From assembly GCF_030823375.1 (NCBI RefSeq), contig NZ_JAUSXB010000001.1:1054001-1118000 (forward strand): DNA of 64,000 nt. The letters run 5' to 3'. Every line of letters starts with the position of its first letter. Position 1 is the stretch's first letter. Below, in pieces: positions 47,405 through 56,929 of this stretch. The position numbers and the translations under genes were made by a program. The notes beneath the pieces were generated by a model. It was not told where the DNA came from. It saw nothing but the letters and a program-made list of their open reading frames with translations, and searched no databases. This stretch comes from Pseudarthrobacter siccitolerans (lineage in GTDB: Bacteria; Actinomycetota; Actinomycetes; Actinomycetales; Micrococcaceae).

Positions 47405-48712
47405 CTAGTCTTTTAGTTTCCGCCTTGCTGTGGAAGAAAATACAGAGGTTTTCGATTTTTGCTGGGCGGGTGCACAAACGAGTTCGGCGATGGCCCGTCG
47501 AAGCGGAGAATCCGGTGCGGCCTCGAGCAGCAGTGAGCCTCCGAGCAGCGCCGCATCCGCCGCCGCTCCGTCATCCGGCAGGAAGGCTTTGATCTCGGAA
47601 GCCGGACCGTACCGCGCCCAGGCGTCCCGCAGTTGCCGCTCAGGACCCCGGCCCACGGATGAGGAGCGAACCTTATTCATCACGACGACGGGTGCGGCCT
47701 GCGGTACCGCAGCCTCAAGCTCCGCGAGGCCGCGTACAAGTCGCGGTACTCCTACAGGATCCGCGGCGCCGACGGCGTAGACGGTGTCCGCGAGCTCAAG
47801 CGAACGCAGGGTAGCCGCGTTCCGCCGGGGAGCCATGGTGTCAAAACTGAGTTCCTCGTCAGCTTCGAGGCAGAAGCCGGTGTCCACCACAACAACCTCG
47901 GCAATCTGCCTGGCACGCTCAAGCACCAAGGCCAAGGCCGATGCGCGCAGTTCGGTCCAGCGATCCGCCCGGGTGATCCCGGTAAGCACCCGGAAGGAAC
48001 CCAGTTTTGTGGCAACAGGAGTGGCCACTTTCTTCAACGCCTTCGCATCCAGCAGGCCCTGGTCGGCGAGCCTGCAGGCCTGGGCGAGGCCAGCGGATTC
48101 GTCCATGAGGCCCAGCACCGCGGCGATGCTCGCCCCGTAGCTGTCGGCATCGACGAGGAGGACCGTCTTTCCTTCAGCGGCCAACTCACCGGCGATATTG
48201 GCTGCAAGGATTGTCCGGCCCGGTGATCCCGCTGGCCCCCAAACTGCGACGATTTGCCCGGGCCCAGGCTCGTCGGGCCTCGTCCCGGTATCCGCTTCAA
48301 CGGTGGCGAGGGCCGCGCCGGGATCGGCCGGGGAGCTGCGGTGCGCTCCCCGCGGTCCGCCCCCGGTAAGGAGGGCCACCGCCTCGGCAATCCTGTCCGA
48401 CAGCACCGCGGATTCCACCCCCGTCAAAGCTGAGGCCACTCCTATCCCACGCAGTCTCGCAGCTTCCTCAACGGAGTCGGTCAGGGCGATCACGGCCACG
48501 CCCACCGCGCCCAGCCGGTCAACGAGGGAGGCGGTGAGATCCTCGGATCCATCGGCTACCACCGCCGCCCGCGCGAGACCGCTTTGGCACGCTGCCAGCA
48601 GTTCTGTGAGTTCCGCGCATCTCCGCACCACTGTCACTGGTCCATGCAGGCGTTCGAGCCCGCCGACCAGGTCCTCGCGGCTCTGGCCGACGGTGACGAC
48701 GGGAATGCTCAT
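47405..48712 (-). CDS. CpaE-like MinD/ParA-type ATPase with an altered P-loop
   Basis: This 435-residue protein has an atypical receiver-like N-terminus (about 1-115), a linker, and a MinD-like domain beginning QIVAVWGPAGSPGRTILAAN. This is the deviant Walker A position, with Arg where SIMIBI ATPases have the catalytic Lys (GKT). VLLVDADSYGASIAAVLGL and EVVVVDTGFCLEADEELSFD complete the fold. CpaE proteins localise Tad pilus assembly. The ATG overlaps the end of the upstream SAF gene (48709-48712), so the two form a unit. Whether it hydrolyses ATP is doubtful because of the missing Lys. It is separated from the tadA-B-C operon by 43 kb. Confidence 0.82.
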   Translation of the reverse strand: MSIPVVTVGQSREDLVGGLERLHGPVTVVRRCAELTELLAACQSGLARAAVVADGSEDLTASLVDRLGAVGVAVIALTDSVEEAARLRGIGVASALTGVESAVLSDRIAEAVALLTGGGPRGAHRSSPADPGAALATVEADTGTRPDEPGPGQIVAVWGPAGSPGRTILAANIAGELAAEGKTVLLVDADSYGASIAAVLGLMDESAGLAQACRLADQGLLDAKALKKVATPVATKLGSFRVLTGITRADRWTELRASALALVLERARQIAEVVVVDTGFCLEADEELSFDTMAPRRNAATLRSLELADTVYAVGAADPVGVPRLVRGLAELEAAVPQAAPVVVMNKVRSSSVGRGPERQLRDAWARYGPASEIKAFLPDDGAAADAALLGGSLLLEAAPDSPLRRAIAELVCAPAQQKSKTSVFSSTARRKLKD

Positions 48713-49353
48713 CGGGTTCCGCCCCCTGGGTTCCAGACCACGGAAATTTTCGCTTCGTTGGCCTGTGCGCCGAGCAGGGCGGGCATCCGGGTGTCTTCGA
48801 CGAGCACCATCAGGACGGTGGTCCGGGACGACCCGAGGGCAGTGGTCCCTTCAGCGACCTCCGCTATCTCAGCACCGGGGAGAAGGAGTTTCGGTTCACT
48901 GAATCCATTCCGGGCGTCGGGCTGGGCCACCCAGACGTCTACCCTGGCGCCGGGAACCGCCTGGGCCGGCAGCGCCTCTTCAATGTTCAGGGCAACGGGC
49001 TTGCGGTCAAGTTCGTCCACTGAGCCGAGGCTGGCCCGCGGAACGAGTTGGTCCTTGCCGATCCTTTGCACGGCAACAACGCCTTCCGGCAACCCCGACT
49101 CGGCGGTAATGTACTGGGACTCGGTCTCACCCAGCCTGACCTTGGCGCGGATTACGTTCTCTGAAGTGAGTTTTTCGCCCACCGCGATGCCGTCCCGGGC
49201 AGCATAGACCTCTGTGGTCCGGTCCGCGCTGCCCACCAGGAAAACGACACCCGCCACTGAGGCCAGCACCAGGAGGACACCTACCAGCAGGCGGGGATCC
49301 TTCCAGGAAGGTTGTTTCAACCTGGCCGCCGTGGCAGATGACTCAGGAACCAT
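48709..49353 (-). CDS. CpaB/RcpC-like SAF-domain protein
   Basis: This 214-residue membrane-anchored protein has a basic N-terminus, one helix (about 25-45: DPRLLVGVLLVLASVAGVVF) and an SAF domain (about 50-115). The SAF domain includes VYAARDGIAVGEKLTSENVI and GVVAVQRIGKDQLVPRASL. A second beta domain has VPGARVDVWVAQPDA and ends with KISVVWNPGGG. CpaB/RcpC proteins help Tad pilus secretin assembly in Gram-negatives; in actinobacteria a wall-anchoring role is presumed. The ATG at 49353 is chosen because GGGGAG lies upstream; the longer open frame has no signal-like features and runs into the HTH gene's promoter region. Confidence 0.83.
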   Translation of the reverse strand: MVPESSATAARLKQPSWKDPRLLVGVLLVLASVAGVVFLVGSADRTTEVYAARDGIAVGEKLTSENVIRAKVRLGETESQYITAESGLPEGVVAVQRIGKDQLVPRASLGSVDELDRKPVALNIEEALPAQAVPGARVDVWVAQPDARNGFSEPKLLLPGAEIAEVAEGTTALGSSRTTVLMVLVEDTRMPALLGAQANEAKISVVWNPGGGTR

Positions 49354-49507
49354 TACCTTTTCTCCCCCCAATGTGCACCGGGTAACACGTTTTGCCCCGA
49401 CTCCCCATTGTTGCGGCAGGGGCCTTGGAACAAAAGCCAAAAATACAAACAAGATCAAATTGTGGATAACGCCAGCAAAGTGCATCCAGCGGTGGCAAAA
49501 TGGTTGC

Positions 49508-49723
49508 ATGCCCAGGTTTCTTACGCTTGCAGACGTCGCGGAGCAGCTCCAGATCAATTCCCCGGCTGCCTACGCCCTGGTGCGGAGCGGCGAGCTCAAG
49601 GCTATCCAGGTGGGTGGGCGCGGCCAGTGGCGGGTCGAGGAAAAGATGCTTGAGCAGTACATCGAAGAACGCTATGCGGAGGCCAGCCGGATGATCCAGC
49701 AGTCCAAGTCGAAGTCTGTCTGA
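49508..49723 (+). CDS. Small excisionase/BldC-like helix-turn-helix protein
   Basis: This 71-residue DNA-binding protein is of the MerR-like winged-helix fold used by excisionases and BldC: RFLTLADVAEQLQINSPAAY is the helix-turn-helix and LKAIQVGGRGQWRVEEKML the wing. LEQYIEERYAEASRM follows. It is divergent from the CpaB/CpaE-like pair with a 154-bp shared upstream region, so it may regulate them. The same small gene is found at this place in many Micrococcaceae, so it is probably a chromosomal regulator and not a phage excisionase. Confidence 0.85.
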   Translation: MPRFLTLADVAEQLQINSPAAYALVRSGELKAIQVGGRGQWRVEEKMLEQYIEERYAEASRMIQQSKSKSV

Positions 49724-49769
49724 CTCCTCCTTACGCCGCTTCCCGCCCGAACTGGCAGCTTCCTGGACC

Positions 49770-50336
49770 TCACCCGGCTGTCGGGAAGGACTGGATGGCC
49801 GCCAGGGCAGTGAATGGAATGGTGGCAACCTGGCTGACTTGATGGTTGCGCCGCACCTCACCGGGATTGAGGACGGCGAGGTCAAGATAGTCCTTCCCAA
49901 CACGGTCAATCACCCCGGCCAACCGCACAGACCCCGAGGCGTTTCCCACCAGTACCGTGAGTTCCGCCCGGTCCCTGGCCATGCCGCGCAAGGCGTGGTT
50001 GAGCCCCAAACGCTTGCGGACTGAGGACGTTTCCGTGACCGAGATCCTGCCCAGTCCCACGTACCGTGTTGCGGCTGCATAAGGAATAAGGATTTGGTGC
50101 TGTTCCTCCTGCAGGACCAGGGCATCTCCGCCGGCATGCATCAGTGCGCCTGTAAACGACTCCCCCGACGCCAGGTAGACGGTGAGCCGGCAGCCGAACA
50201 CCGCGCGCAGCCGGTCCGCGAGCTCCAGGCCGACCAACTCCGCCCTCGCCCGCTCGTTAATCTCCGCGTCCACGGCCAGCCGGTCCGCCTCGGTGAATTG
50301 GCTTTCCAGGTCATTGAAGAGTGCATCCCAGCGCAT
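49770..50336 (-). CDS. Conserved actinobacterial protein of unknown function
   Basis: This 188-residue soluble protein starts MRWDALFNDLESQFTEADRL, followed by a helical section RARAELVGLELADRLRAVFG. Beta-rich segments follow: CRLTVYLASGESFTGALMHA, GDALVLQEEQHQILIPYAAA and AELTVLVGNASGSVRLAGVI, with GKDYLDLAVLN and a further strand pattern near the C-terminus. The alternation of GxVxxV-like strands resembles an Sm-like small beta-barrel duplicated once, but this is a guess from pattern only. It is convergent with the HTH gene and divergent from the LysM gene. The ATG at 50336 is chosen because the upstream 23 codons have no features. Confidence 0.75.
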   Translation of the reverse strand: MRWDALFNDLESQFTEADRLAVDAEINERARAELVGLELADRLRAVFGCRLTVYLASGESFTGALMHAGGDALVLQEEQHQILIPYAAATRYVGLGRISVTETSSVRKRLGLNHALRGMARDRAELTVLVGNASGSVRLAGVIDRVGKDYLDLAVLNPGEVRRNHQVSQVATIPFTALAAIQSFPTAG

Positions 50337-50477
50337 CCGGCCAGCGTAAAGCGCGATTACCGCCTGGTCAACGCACCCGACTTTTTCTCTCCAACGTCTG
50401 GACAAAGAAAGAGAGAACAGAGCAAACTGAGACTAGTTACGACAAACAACATCAAAGTGCATCAAAAGGGACAACTG

Positions 50478-51308
50478 ATGGCAAAGAAAGCTGGATCGAA
50501 TACTTGGACGGATGCCATCAGCGCTGTGGCCATCCTGCTGCTTGGTGTACTGCTCTTTGTTGTCGGCGCCGGTTTGCTTGAGCAATGGCAGAAGTCCGGG
50601 GTTGGTCGCCAGGGACTCCAGGCAGAGGACCTGCTGGCAGCAGCGGCAGCAGTCAGCGGAGCGCTCCTGGTTGGCTGGTGGTTTCTGTCCCTGCTTCTGG
50701 CCGGAGCCTCAACTGTTCTGGACCGGATGGGCAAAATTCGCGCCGCTGCTGCAACGCGCAGGCTGTCCCCGGCATTTATGCAGCGGCTTGTTCTTGCCGC
50801 CCTCTCGGTCCAACTGGTGGCGGGGCCAGCCGCGCATGCAGATACGGCGGGTCCGGGACCGGAGTGGGCCCCCACCCAACAGCGCGTATCAACCGCCCCG
50901 GCGGATCCTGGAACCGGCACCGGCTCAGCAGGTCCCGAAGATGGTGGAGATAGCACCGACCCGCGGATAGCCCATCAGCCGCTTGAGGAAGCCCTGAAGG
51001 ACAACGCAGCCGCCCCGTCCACAGTTGAGCCGGGCTGGCAGCCTGCCGCCCCGGTGGTCAGTCCAGGGCTCCTGGTGGCTCCCGCGTCGCGCAGCGTCGA
51101 TAGCGCCGGAATGGGAGCCGCATCCGTGACGGTCCTCTCCGGGGACACATTGTGGGACATCGCCGCATCGGCCATCGGGCCGGGAGCAACAGATATGGAG
51201 GTCGCTCTGGAGTGGCCGCGATGGTTCGAGGCCAACCGTGCCATCATCGGCCAGAATCCCGATGCGCTGCTTCCGGGGCAAATTCTTCAGCCGCCGTCCG
51301 CGAAATAA
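50478..51308 (+). CDS. LysM-domain membrane protein
   Basis: This 276-residue protein has two membrane helices near the N-terminus (about 10-35 and 55-80) and a third hydrophobic stretch (about 100-120) ending near VAGPAAHADT. A long Pro/Gly/Ala-rich extracytoplasmic linker follows (about 125-215). The C-terminal LysM domain (about 215-270) runs VTVLSGDTLWDIAASAIGP, EWPRWFEANRAIIGQNPDAL, LLPGQILQPP. LysM binds peptidoglycan, so the protein should link membrane and wall. AAAAGGG lies 7 bases before the ATG. It precedes an Rv3235-family gene, a pairing conserved in relatives. Confidence 0.88.
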   Translation: MAKKAGSNTWTDAISAVAILLLGVLLFVVGAGLLEQWQKSGVGRQGLQAEDLLAAAAAVSGALLVGWWFLSLLLAGASTVLDRMGKIRAAAATRRLSPAFMQRLVLAALSVQLVAGPAAHADTAGPGPEWAPTQQRVSTAPADPGTGTGSAGPEDGGDSTDPRIAHQPLEEALKDNAAAPSTVEPGWQPAAPVVSPGLLVAPASRSVDSAGMGAASVTVLSGDTLWDIAASAIGPGATDMEVALEWPRWFEANRAIIGQNPDALLPGQILQPPSAK

Positions 51309-51369
51309 CCACGGGCCGGGCTCGCAAGAATCCCGGCGCTAACTACCACCGCAAACTAAGGGGAAAGCA

Positions 51370-51861
51370 ATGACTGCAGTGACACCGATCAGGGCCGGAC
51401 AGCGACCTGGCAGGGCCGAGGATCCGCCGCCCCGGCATGGGGTGCCGGTTCCTGGCCGCGGCTTAGCGCCACTCGAAACGAGAACTCCTGCAGGTTTGCG
51501 GCCCGTTGATGAGCTGTCCGAGGTGCGTGCCATCACCCGCGGGACGGTTCAGGCCGCCATGGAAGTCCTGGCGGGAATCCGCCCGGTCCACCAACTGGCC
51601 CGCAGGCTTGATCCACGGTGCCTGTCGGCGCTGCAGCACCGCGCCTGCCTGATTCGACGCGAAGCGGCCCGGACCAACAATCCCACTCTGGCACGGCTGC
51701 ACAGGAATTCCACTGTCCGCTCGGTCCGGGTTTGCGAGGTGGCTGATGGAATTTACGAGGCCAGTGCAGTAGTGATGGACGACGTCCGTGCCCGGGCCGT
51801 GGCCGTCCGACTGGAGCGGAGCAAGCAGGTATGGCGCGTCACTGAACTTGTCATTGGCTAA
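51370..51861 (+). CDS. Rv3235-family protein
   Basis: This 163-residue protein has a disordered Pro/Arg-rich N-terminus (about 1-50). The conserved domain includes AITRGTVQAAMEVLAGIRPV, HQLARRLDPRCLSALQHRAC and VRSVRVCEVADGIYEASAVV. It ends RAVAVRLERSKQVWRVTELV, the layout of the Rv3235 family found upstream of secA in many actinobacteria. Function unknown. It follows the LysM gene by 61 bp and is closed by a strong terminator. Confidence 0.88.
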   Translation: MTAVTPIRAGQRPGRAEDPPPRHGVPVPGRGLAPLETRTPAGLRPVDELSEVRAITRGTVQAAMEVLAGIRPVHQLARRLDPRCLSALQHRACLIRREAARTNNPTLARLHRNSTVRSVRVCEVADGIYEASAVVMDDVRARAVAVRLERSKQVWRVTELVIG

Positions 51862-51904
51862 GGGACCCGCGTCCCTGGAGCGCTACCGGAACTGCCCCCA
51901 AACA

Positions 51905-51947
51905 GGAGCAGGGCCGGGAAATACATCCCGGCCCTGCTCCTTATTCT
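51905..51947. terminator. Strong intrinsic terminator between Rv3235-family gene and secA
   Basis: A perfect 15-bp stem, GGAGCAGGGCCGGGA / TCCCGGCCCTGCTCC (51905-51919 / 51926-51940), with a 6-base loop is followed by TTATTCTT. It separates convergent transcription units. Confidence 0.93.
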
Positions 51948-51977
51948 TACCTGTCCGCCGGCTTGATCAGCGTGCGG

Positions 51978-54716
51978 TCAGCGCTTCTTCTTCTTGGCAG
52001 GCCGCTTGGCAGCGTCCTGGGCCGCTGCCTTGGCCGGGTTACCCGAACGTCCCGAGGAGCGCGTTTCCACCCGGGTCTGCGTACCGCCGTCCTCGCGGGG
52101 AGCCGTGTACTGCAGCTGGGCAGGCTGCGCCGGTGCTTCCAGGCCGGCCGCCCGCACCTGCGGCTCAACGTGCTCTGTGTGCCCGCCCTGGTCGTCCGCA
52201 ACAACCACGTCCTGGGCAGGAGTGACTTCCACTTCAAGGTTGAAGAGGAAACCAACGCTTTCCTCGCGGATGGCCTCCATCATGCTCTGGAACATGGCGA
52301 AGCCCTCACGCTGGTATTCAACGAGCGGGTCACGTTGGGCCATGGCGCGCAGGCCGATGCCCTCCTTGAGGTAGTCCATCTCATAAAGGTGTTCCTGCCA
52401 TTTGCGCCCGATGACTGACAGGACTACCCGGCGCTCCAGCTCGCGCATGCTCTCGGAGCCGATCGCCTCTTCCCGGGACTGGTACACCAGACGGGCGTCG
52501 GACAGCAGCTCTTCCTTCAGCATCTCGACGGTGAGCCTGGACTTTCCACCGGCTTCCTCGATGATCTCTTCAGGTGTGACACTGACGGGGTAGAGCGTTT
52601 TGAGGTTGGTCCAGAGCTGGTGGAAGTCCCAGTCGTCGCCGTTGCCTTCCGCCGTGGCAGCGTCGATGAGCGCGGTGATGGTGTCCTCCACAAAGAACTG
52701 CACCTTTTCGTGCAGGTCGTCGCCCTCAAGGATCCGGCGGCGGTCGCTGTAGATGGCCTCGCGCTGGCGGTTGAGGACGTCGTCGTACTTCAGGACGTTC
52801 TTGCGCTGCTCGGCGTTGCGCCCCTCCACCTGGCCCTGCGCGGAAGCGATGGCGCGCGAGACAAGTTTGGATTCCAGCGCGACGTCGTCCGGCACTGAGC
52901 TGTTCATCAGGCGTTCCGCCGCGCCGGAGTTGAAGAGGCGCATGAGGTCGTCGGTAAGCGAAAGGTAGAACCGGGATTCGCCCGGGTCACCTTGACGGCC
53001 GGAACGGCCGCGGAGCTGGTTGTCGATGCGCCGGGATTCGTGCCGTTCGGTGCCCAGCACGTACAGGCCGCCCAAGTTCAGGACTTCCTCGTGTTCGTCC
53101 TTGACGGACTGCTTTGCACCTTCGAGGGCCTCAGGCCAGGCGGACTCGTACTCCTCCGAGTTCTCTTCCGGGTCGAGGCCGCGCTTTGCCAGCTCGGCCA
53201 CGGCGGTGAATTCGGCATTGCCGCCGAGCATGATGTCGGTACCGCGGCCGGCCATGTTGGTTGCAACGGTGACGGCGCCCTTGCGGCCCGCCTGGGCCAC
53301 AATGGCAGCTTCCCGTGCGTGGTTCTTCGCGTTCAGGACCTCGTGGCGGATGCCTTCCTTGGCGAGGAGCCGGGACAAGTATTCGCTTTTCTCGACGCTG
53401 GTGGTACCCACGAGCACCGGCTGGCCATTTTCGTGCCGCTCAGCGATGTCCTTGACGACGGCGTCGAACTTAACGGTCTCGTTCTTGAAAACCAGGTCCG
53501 CCTGGTCGATCCGCTGCATGTCACGGTTGGTGGGGATAGGCACCACTCCGAGTTTGTAGGTACCCATAAATTCCGCTGCCTCGGTCTCGGCAGTACCGGT
53601 CATGCCGGAGAGCTTGTGGTACATGCGGAAGTAGTTCTGCAGCGTCACCGTGGCCAGCGTCTGGTTCTCAGCCTTGATCTCAACGCCCTCTTTGGCCTCA
53701 ATGGCCTGGTGCATGCCCTCGTTATAGCGGCGGCCGGCGAGGATACGTCCGGTGTGCTCGTCAACGATCAGGACCTCGCCGTCGAGGATGACGTAGTCCT
53801 TGTCCCGCTTGAAAAGTTCCTTGGCCTTGATGGCGTTGTTAAGGAACCCGATCAGGGGCGTGTTGGCCGATTCGTACAGGTTCTCGACTCCGAGGTAATC
53901 CTCAACCTTTTCGATGCCGCTTTCCAGGACACCGACGGTACGCTTCTTCTCGTCGACCTCGTAATCCTTCTCGGGCTGCAGCCGCAGGACCACCTTGGCG
54001 AATTCGCTGTACCAGCGGTTGGTGTCGCCCTGGGCCGGCCCGGAAATGATGAGCGGCGTACGTGCCTCGTCAATGAGGATGGAGTCCACTTCGTCAACGA
54101 TGGCGAAGTTGTGCCCGCGCTGGACCAGTTCGGCCCTGTCCCAGGCCATGTTGTCGCGGAGGTAATCGAAACCGAATTCGTTGTTGGTGCCGTAAGTGAT
54201 ATCGGCGGCGTACTGCTCGCGCCGGACCGCGGGATCCTGGTTTGAAAGGATGCACCCGCTGGTAAGGCCAAGGAAACGGTACACCCGGCCCATGAGGTCG
54301 GACTGGTATTCAGCCAGGTAGTCATTCACCGTGACGACGTGGACACCCTTGCCGGTAAGCGCATTGAGGTAGGCAGGAGCAGTTGCCACCAGGGTCTTGC
54401 CTTCACCGGTCTTCATTTCTGCAATGTTGCCCAGGTGCAGCGCGGCGCCGCCCATCAACTGGACATCGAAATGGCGCATGCCCAGGGTGCGTGAAGACGC
54501 TTCCCGGACCGCGGCAAAGGCCTCCGGAAGCAGGTCGTCAAGCTTTTCGCCGTCCTGGTGGCGTTCGCGCAGCCGGTCCGTTTCCTCGCGCAGTTCGGCA
54601 TCCGTGAAGGTCTTGAATGAATCTTCAAGGGCATTGATGGAATCGGCATAGTTCCGCAGTTGCCGGAGGGTTTTCTTGTCACCCGTGCGGAGAAGTTTTT
54701 CGATAAGTGATGCCAC
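51978..54716 (-). CDS. secA: Preprotein translocase ATPase SecA
   Basis: This 912-residue motor of the Sec pathway shows Walker [81 protein letters not shown] and [31 protein letters not shown] completes the helicase motifs. The C-terminus is a Lys/Ala-rich tail ([10 protein letters not shown]) without the Cys-Cys-His zinc motif of many SecA proteins, as in other actinobacterial SecA1. It is placed next to hpf and comF, as is usual in the phylum. Confidence 0.97.
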   Translation of the reverse strand: MASLIEKLLRTGDKKTLRQLRNYADSINALEDSFKTFTDAELREETDRLRERHQDGEKLDDLLPEAFAAVREASSRTLGMRHFDVQLMGGAALHLGNIAEMKTGEGKTLVATAPAYLNALTGKGVHVVTVNDYLAEYQSDLMGRVYRFLGLTSGCILSNQDPAVRREQYAADITYGTNNEFGFDYLRDNMAWDRAELVQRGHNFAIVDEVDSILIDEARTPLIISGPAQGDTNRWYSEFAKVVLRLQPEKDYEVDEKKRTVGVLESGIEKVEDYLGVENLYESANTPLIGFLNNAIKAKELFKRDKDYVILDGEVLIVDEHTGRILAGRRYNEGMHQAIEAKEGVEIKAENQTLATVTLQNYFRMYHKLSGMTGTAETEAAEFMGTYKLGVVPIPTNRDMQRIDQADLVFKNETVKFDAVVKDIAERHENGQPVLVGTTSVEKSEYLSRLLAKEGIRHEVLNAKNHAREAAIVAQAGRKGAVTVATNMAGRGTDIMLGGNAEFTAVAELAKRGLDPEENSEEYESAWPEALEGAKQSVKDEHEEVLNLGGLYVLGTERHESRRIDNQLRGRSGRQGDPGESRFYLSLTDDLMRLFNSGAAERLMNSSVPDDVALESKLVSRAIASAQGQVEGRNAEQRKNVLKYDDVLNRQREAIYSDRRRILEGDDLHEKVQFFVEDTITALIDAATAEGNGDDWDFHQLWTNLKTLYPVSVTPEEIIEEAGGKSRLTVEMLKEELLSDARLVYQSREEAIGSESMRELERRVVLSVIGRKWQEHLYEMDYLKEGIGLRAMAQRDPLVEYQREGFAMFQSMMEAIREESVGFLFNLEVEVTPAQDVVVADDQGGHTEHVEPQVRAAGLEAPAQPAQLQYTAPREDGGTQTRVETRSSGRSGNPAKAAAQDAAKRPAKKKKR

Positions 54717-54815
54717 GTGAAGATGCTCCCAGTCGTTGCCGCCGAATTCTGGCGTTTTTAGTCTACGGGAGAGACACGGGACCGGTGCTTGTTTTCCCTC
54801 AGAGCGGACCGCGGG

Positions 54816-56027
54816 CTATCCGCAGGCCACAGCCCGGCCGAGTTCCCCGGCGAGATCGCCCTGCCGGCAGACCTCCACGCCGGGCAGTCCCAGCCAGTCC
54901 GCCATCAGTCGGAGCTCCGCGGCGAGTTCGACGGCGGTGTCCAGCGAGGCGCCAGGCTCGGCAAAGGCGGATCTGGCGAGCAGTGTCCCGCCTGCCCGGT
55001 CGGCCTTCAGGTCCACCCGTGCCACTATCCGGTCGCGCAGGAGGAAGGGAAGAACGTAATAGCCGTACCGCCGTTTGTGTTCCGGCGTGTAGATCTCGAT
55101 CCGGTAGTGGAAGCCGAACAGTTCCTCGAGCCGGCGCCGTTCAAAGACCAGGGAGTCGAACGGGCTCAGCAGGGCCCGGCCCGTCGCACTCCGTGGCATC
55201 CTGGCCGCCGAGTGAAGGAAGACTTCACGGTTCCATCCCGTGACAGTCACTGGCTGCAGCCTGCCGGACTCCACCAGATGCTCCACTGACGCCGCCGCGG
55301 CTTTGACAGGAGTGCGGAAGTAGTCGGCGAAACACCTGACGGTGCCGATCCCGTGGGCTTCCGCGGCCGCATCAATCAGCCGATGCAGGGCCGGAACGGG
55401 GTCAGCTTGCGCCGGCTCCACAATTTGATGGTGGGGAAGCACCCGCGCGGTGAGCGTATACCGCCGCTCAAATTGCTCCGTCCTGGAGGCCGCCGAAACG
55501 AGGCCCTCTTCGAAGAGGTGCTCCAGTACCCTCTTGACCGCACTCCAGTTCCAGCCCCAGTTGGCGTTCTGCTTTTCCTCGACATGGCCGATCCTGTCCG
55601 CAATCTGGGCGGCAGTCAAAGGGCGTGCCGTCGCCAGCATGTCCAGGATCCGCGCGGAAATAGTGGCGCGGAGGGCGGGATCCATGCTGTGGGCCCCGAC
55701 CCAGGAGCGTTTCTGCCACAGGCGAAGGTCGGAGAAGTGCTCGGGCCGGATGTAGCTGGCTTCATGCGCCCAGTACTCCATCATGCGCCGCGGGTGGGTG
55801 GCCGACATCCGCCGGAGGATACTGCGGTCGTAGTTGCCGAGCCTGGAGAAGAAAGGGAGGAAGTGGCTGCGGGCGAGGACGTTGACGGAATCGATCTGGA
55901 CAAGCTGGAGCCGGGCAAAGGTCCGGCCCACCGTCCGTGATGACACGGGTCCGGCGGGCCGTCCTTTGTCGAGTCCTTGTGCTGCCAAAGCGATCCGCCG
56001 GGCCTGGTCCAGGCTCAGCGTGGCCAC
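54816..56027 (-). CDS. YcaQ/AlkZ-like winged-helix DNA glycosylase family protein
   Basis: This 403-residue HTH_42 family protein has FARLQLVQIDSVNVLARSHF, with the QID motif that corresponds to the catalytic QxD/QxQ of YcaQ and AlkZ. RMMEYWAHEASYIRPEHF and winged-helix repeats follow. LLSPFDSLVFERRRLEELFG is a family signature. KRRYGYYVLPFLLRDRIVARVDLKADR completes the C-terminal beta domain. Relatives unhook interstrand crosslinks or excise bulky alkylated bases. Located between secA and hpf as a single gene on the minus strand. Confidence 0.85.
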   Translation of the reverse strand: MATLSLDQARRIALAAQGLDKGRPAGPVSSRTVGRTFARLQLVQIDSVNVLARSHFLPFFSRLGNYDRSILRRMSATHPRRMMEYWAHEASYIRPEHFSDLRLWQKRSWVGAHSMDPALRATISARILDMLATARPLTAAQIADRIGHVEEKQNANWGWNWSAVKRVLEHLFEEGLVSAASRTEQFERRYTLTARVLPHHQIVEPAQADPVPALHRLIDAAAEAHGIGTVRCFADYFRTPVKAAAASVEHLVESGRLQPVTVTGWNREVFLHSAARMPRSATGRALLSPFDSLVFERRRLEELFGFHYRIEIYTPEHKRRYGYYVLPFLLRDRIVARVDLKADRAGGTLLARSAFAEPGASLDTAVELAAELRLMADWLGLPGVEVCRQGDLAGELGRAVACG

Positions 56028-56059
56028 ATCAGTCCTCTCAATGGATGGTGTTTACCACC

Positions 56060-56785
56060 CTAGGCGTTGGCTGCTGCGTCGTCAGAACGGTACGCGAGAA
56101 TTTTTTCTTCAACCAAAGTGTCGCCCGGTTCGCATTCGTGGTCCAGGGTGATGACCCCGTAGGTCCAGCCGCGGCGCCGGTAGACGACAGACGGGGTATT
56201 CGTAGCCTTATCCACGAAAAGGTAGAAATCGTGGCCGACAAGTTCCATGTTGTCCACGGCATCGTCGAGCGAAAGCGAGGCGGCCGGGAAGACCTTGCGC
56301 CGGATCAGGACCGGAGAATTCCCGGCCGGGATGTCGTTATCGACATCATAGGGAGACTTTTCTGCGGGGGCCGGCGCAACGTCGTCGCGGTGGCTCGCCT
56401 CGGCATATATCGGTTCGTTGGCGCTGGCTGGTTCCAGCGTGGCGGTGGCTTCACGGACAGCTTTTGGGGTGTGGCGTCCGTGATGGACCTTCTTGCGGTC
56501 CTTGGCACGGCGGAGGCGCTCGAGGAGCTTGTTGTATGCGAGGTCGAATGCAGCGAACTTGTCAGCGGCGCTTGCTTCGGCACGGATCACCGGCCCCCTG
56601 CCCAGGACGGTCACTTCAACAGTCAGCTGGTCGCCGGTCTGCCGCGAGTTGGTCTCCTTTGAAACTTTTGCATCGACGCGCTGGACCTTGTCCCCCAGCG
56701 ACTCAATTTTCGAGATCTTCTCCCCGGCATATTCGCGGAACCGGTCTGAAACTGTCAGATTTCGTCCGCTGATCATAAACTCCAT
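56060..56785 (-). CDS. hpf: Long-form ribosome hibernation promoting factor
   Basis: This 241-residue protein has an S30AE/YfiA N-terminal domain (about 1-110: MEFMISGRNLTVSDRFREYA, then RVDAKVSKET, VTVLGRGPVIRAEASAADKF and ERLRRAKDRKKVHHGRH). A linker follows, then the dimerisation domain (about 180-241: VIRRKVFPAASLSLDDAVDN, NMELVGHDFYLFVDK, VYRRRGWTYGVITLDHECEP). It dimerises and silences 70S ribosomes in stationary phase. The ATG at 56785 has GGAGGG 5 bases upstream. Confidence 0.95.
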   Translation of the reverse strand: MEFMISGRNLTVSDRFREYAGEKISKIESLGDKVQRVDAKVSKETNSRQTGDQLTVEVTVLGRGPVIRAEASAADKFAAFDLAYNKLLERLRRAKDRKKVHHGRHTPKAVREATATLEPASANEPIYAEASHRDDVAPAPAEKSPYDVDNDIPAGNSPVLIRRKVFPAASLSLDDAVDNMELVGHDFYLFVDKATNTPSVVYRRRGWTYGVITLDHECEPGDTLVEEKILAYRSDDAAANA

Positions 56786-56929
56786 GGTGCCCTCCAAATG
56801 ACTTCGGTGACACGACGGCAGCACTTCGCTGGGCCGATCTGTTTGACAGTCAAGCCCCTTTCCGAGCCGCCATCGACAGGTACATTCTGTTCTTGGTACC
56901 CACCACCGACGTTAGTTCATAGCCATCGG

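Noticed and set aside
49354..49557. A longer N-terminus for the SAF-domain protein
   Set aside because: It would overlap the promoter region and the start of the divergent HTH gene and lacks signal-like features; the ATG at 49353 has a good ribosome binding site.
52992..54245. A 417-codon plus-strand open frame inside secA
   Set aside because: It is antisense to conserved SecA motifs and has no recognisable domain; it is a by-product of codon bias.
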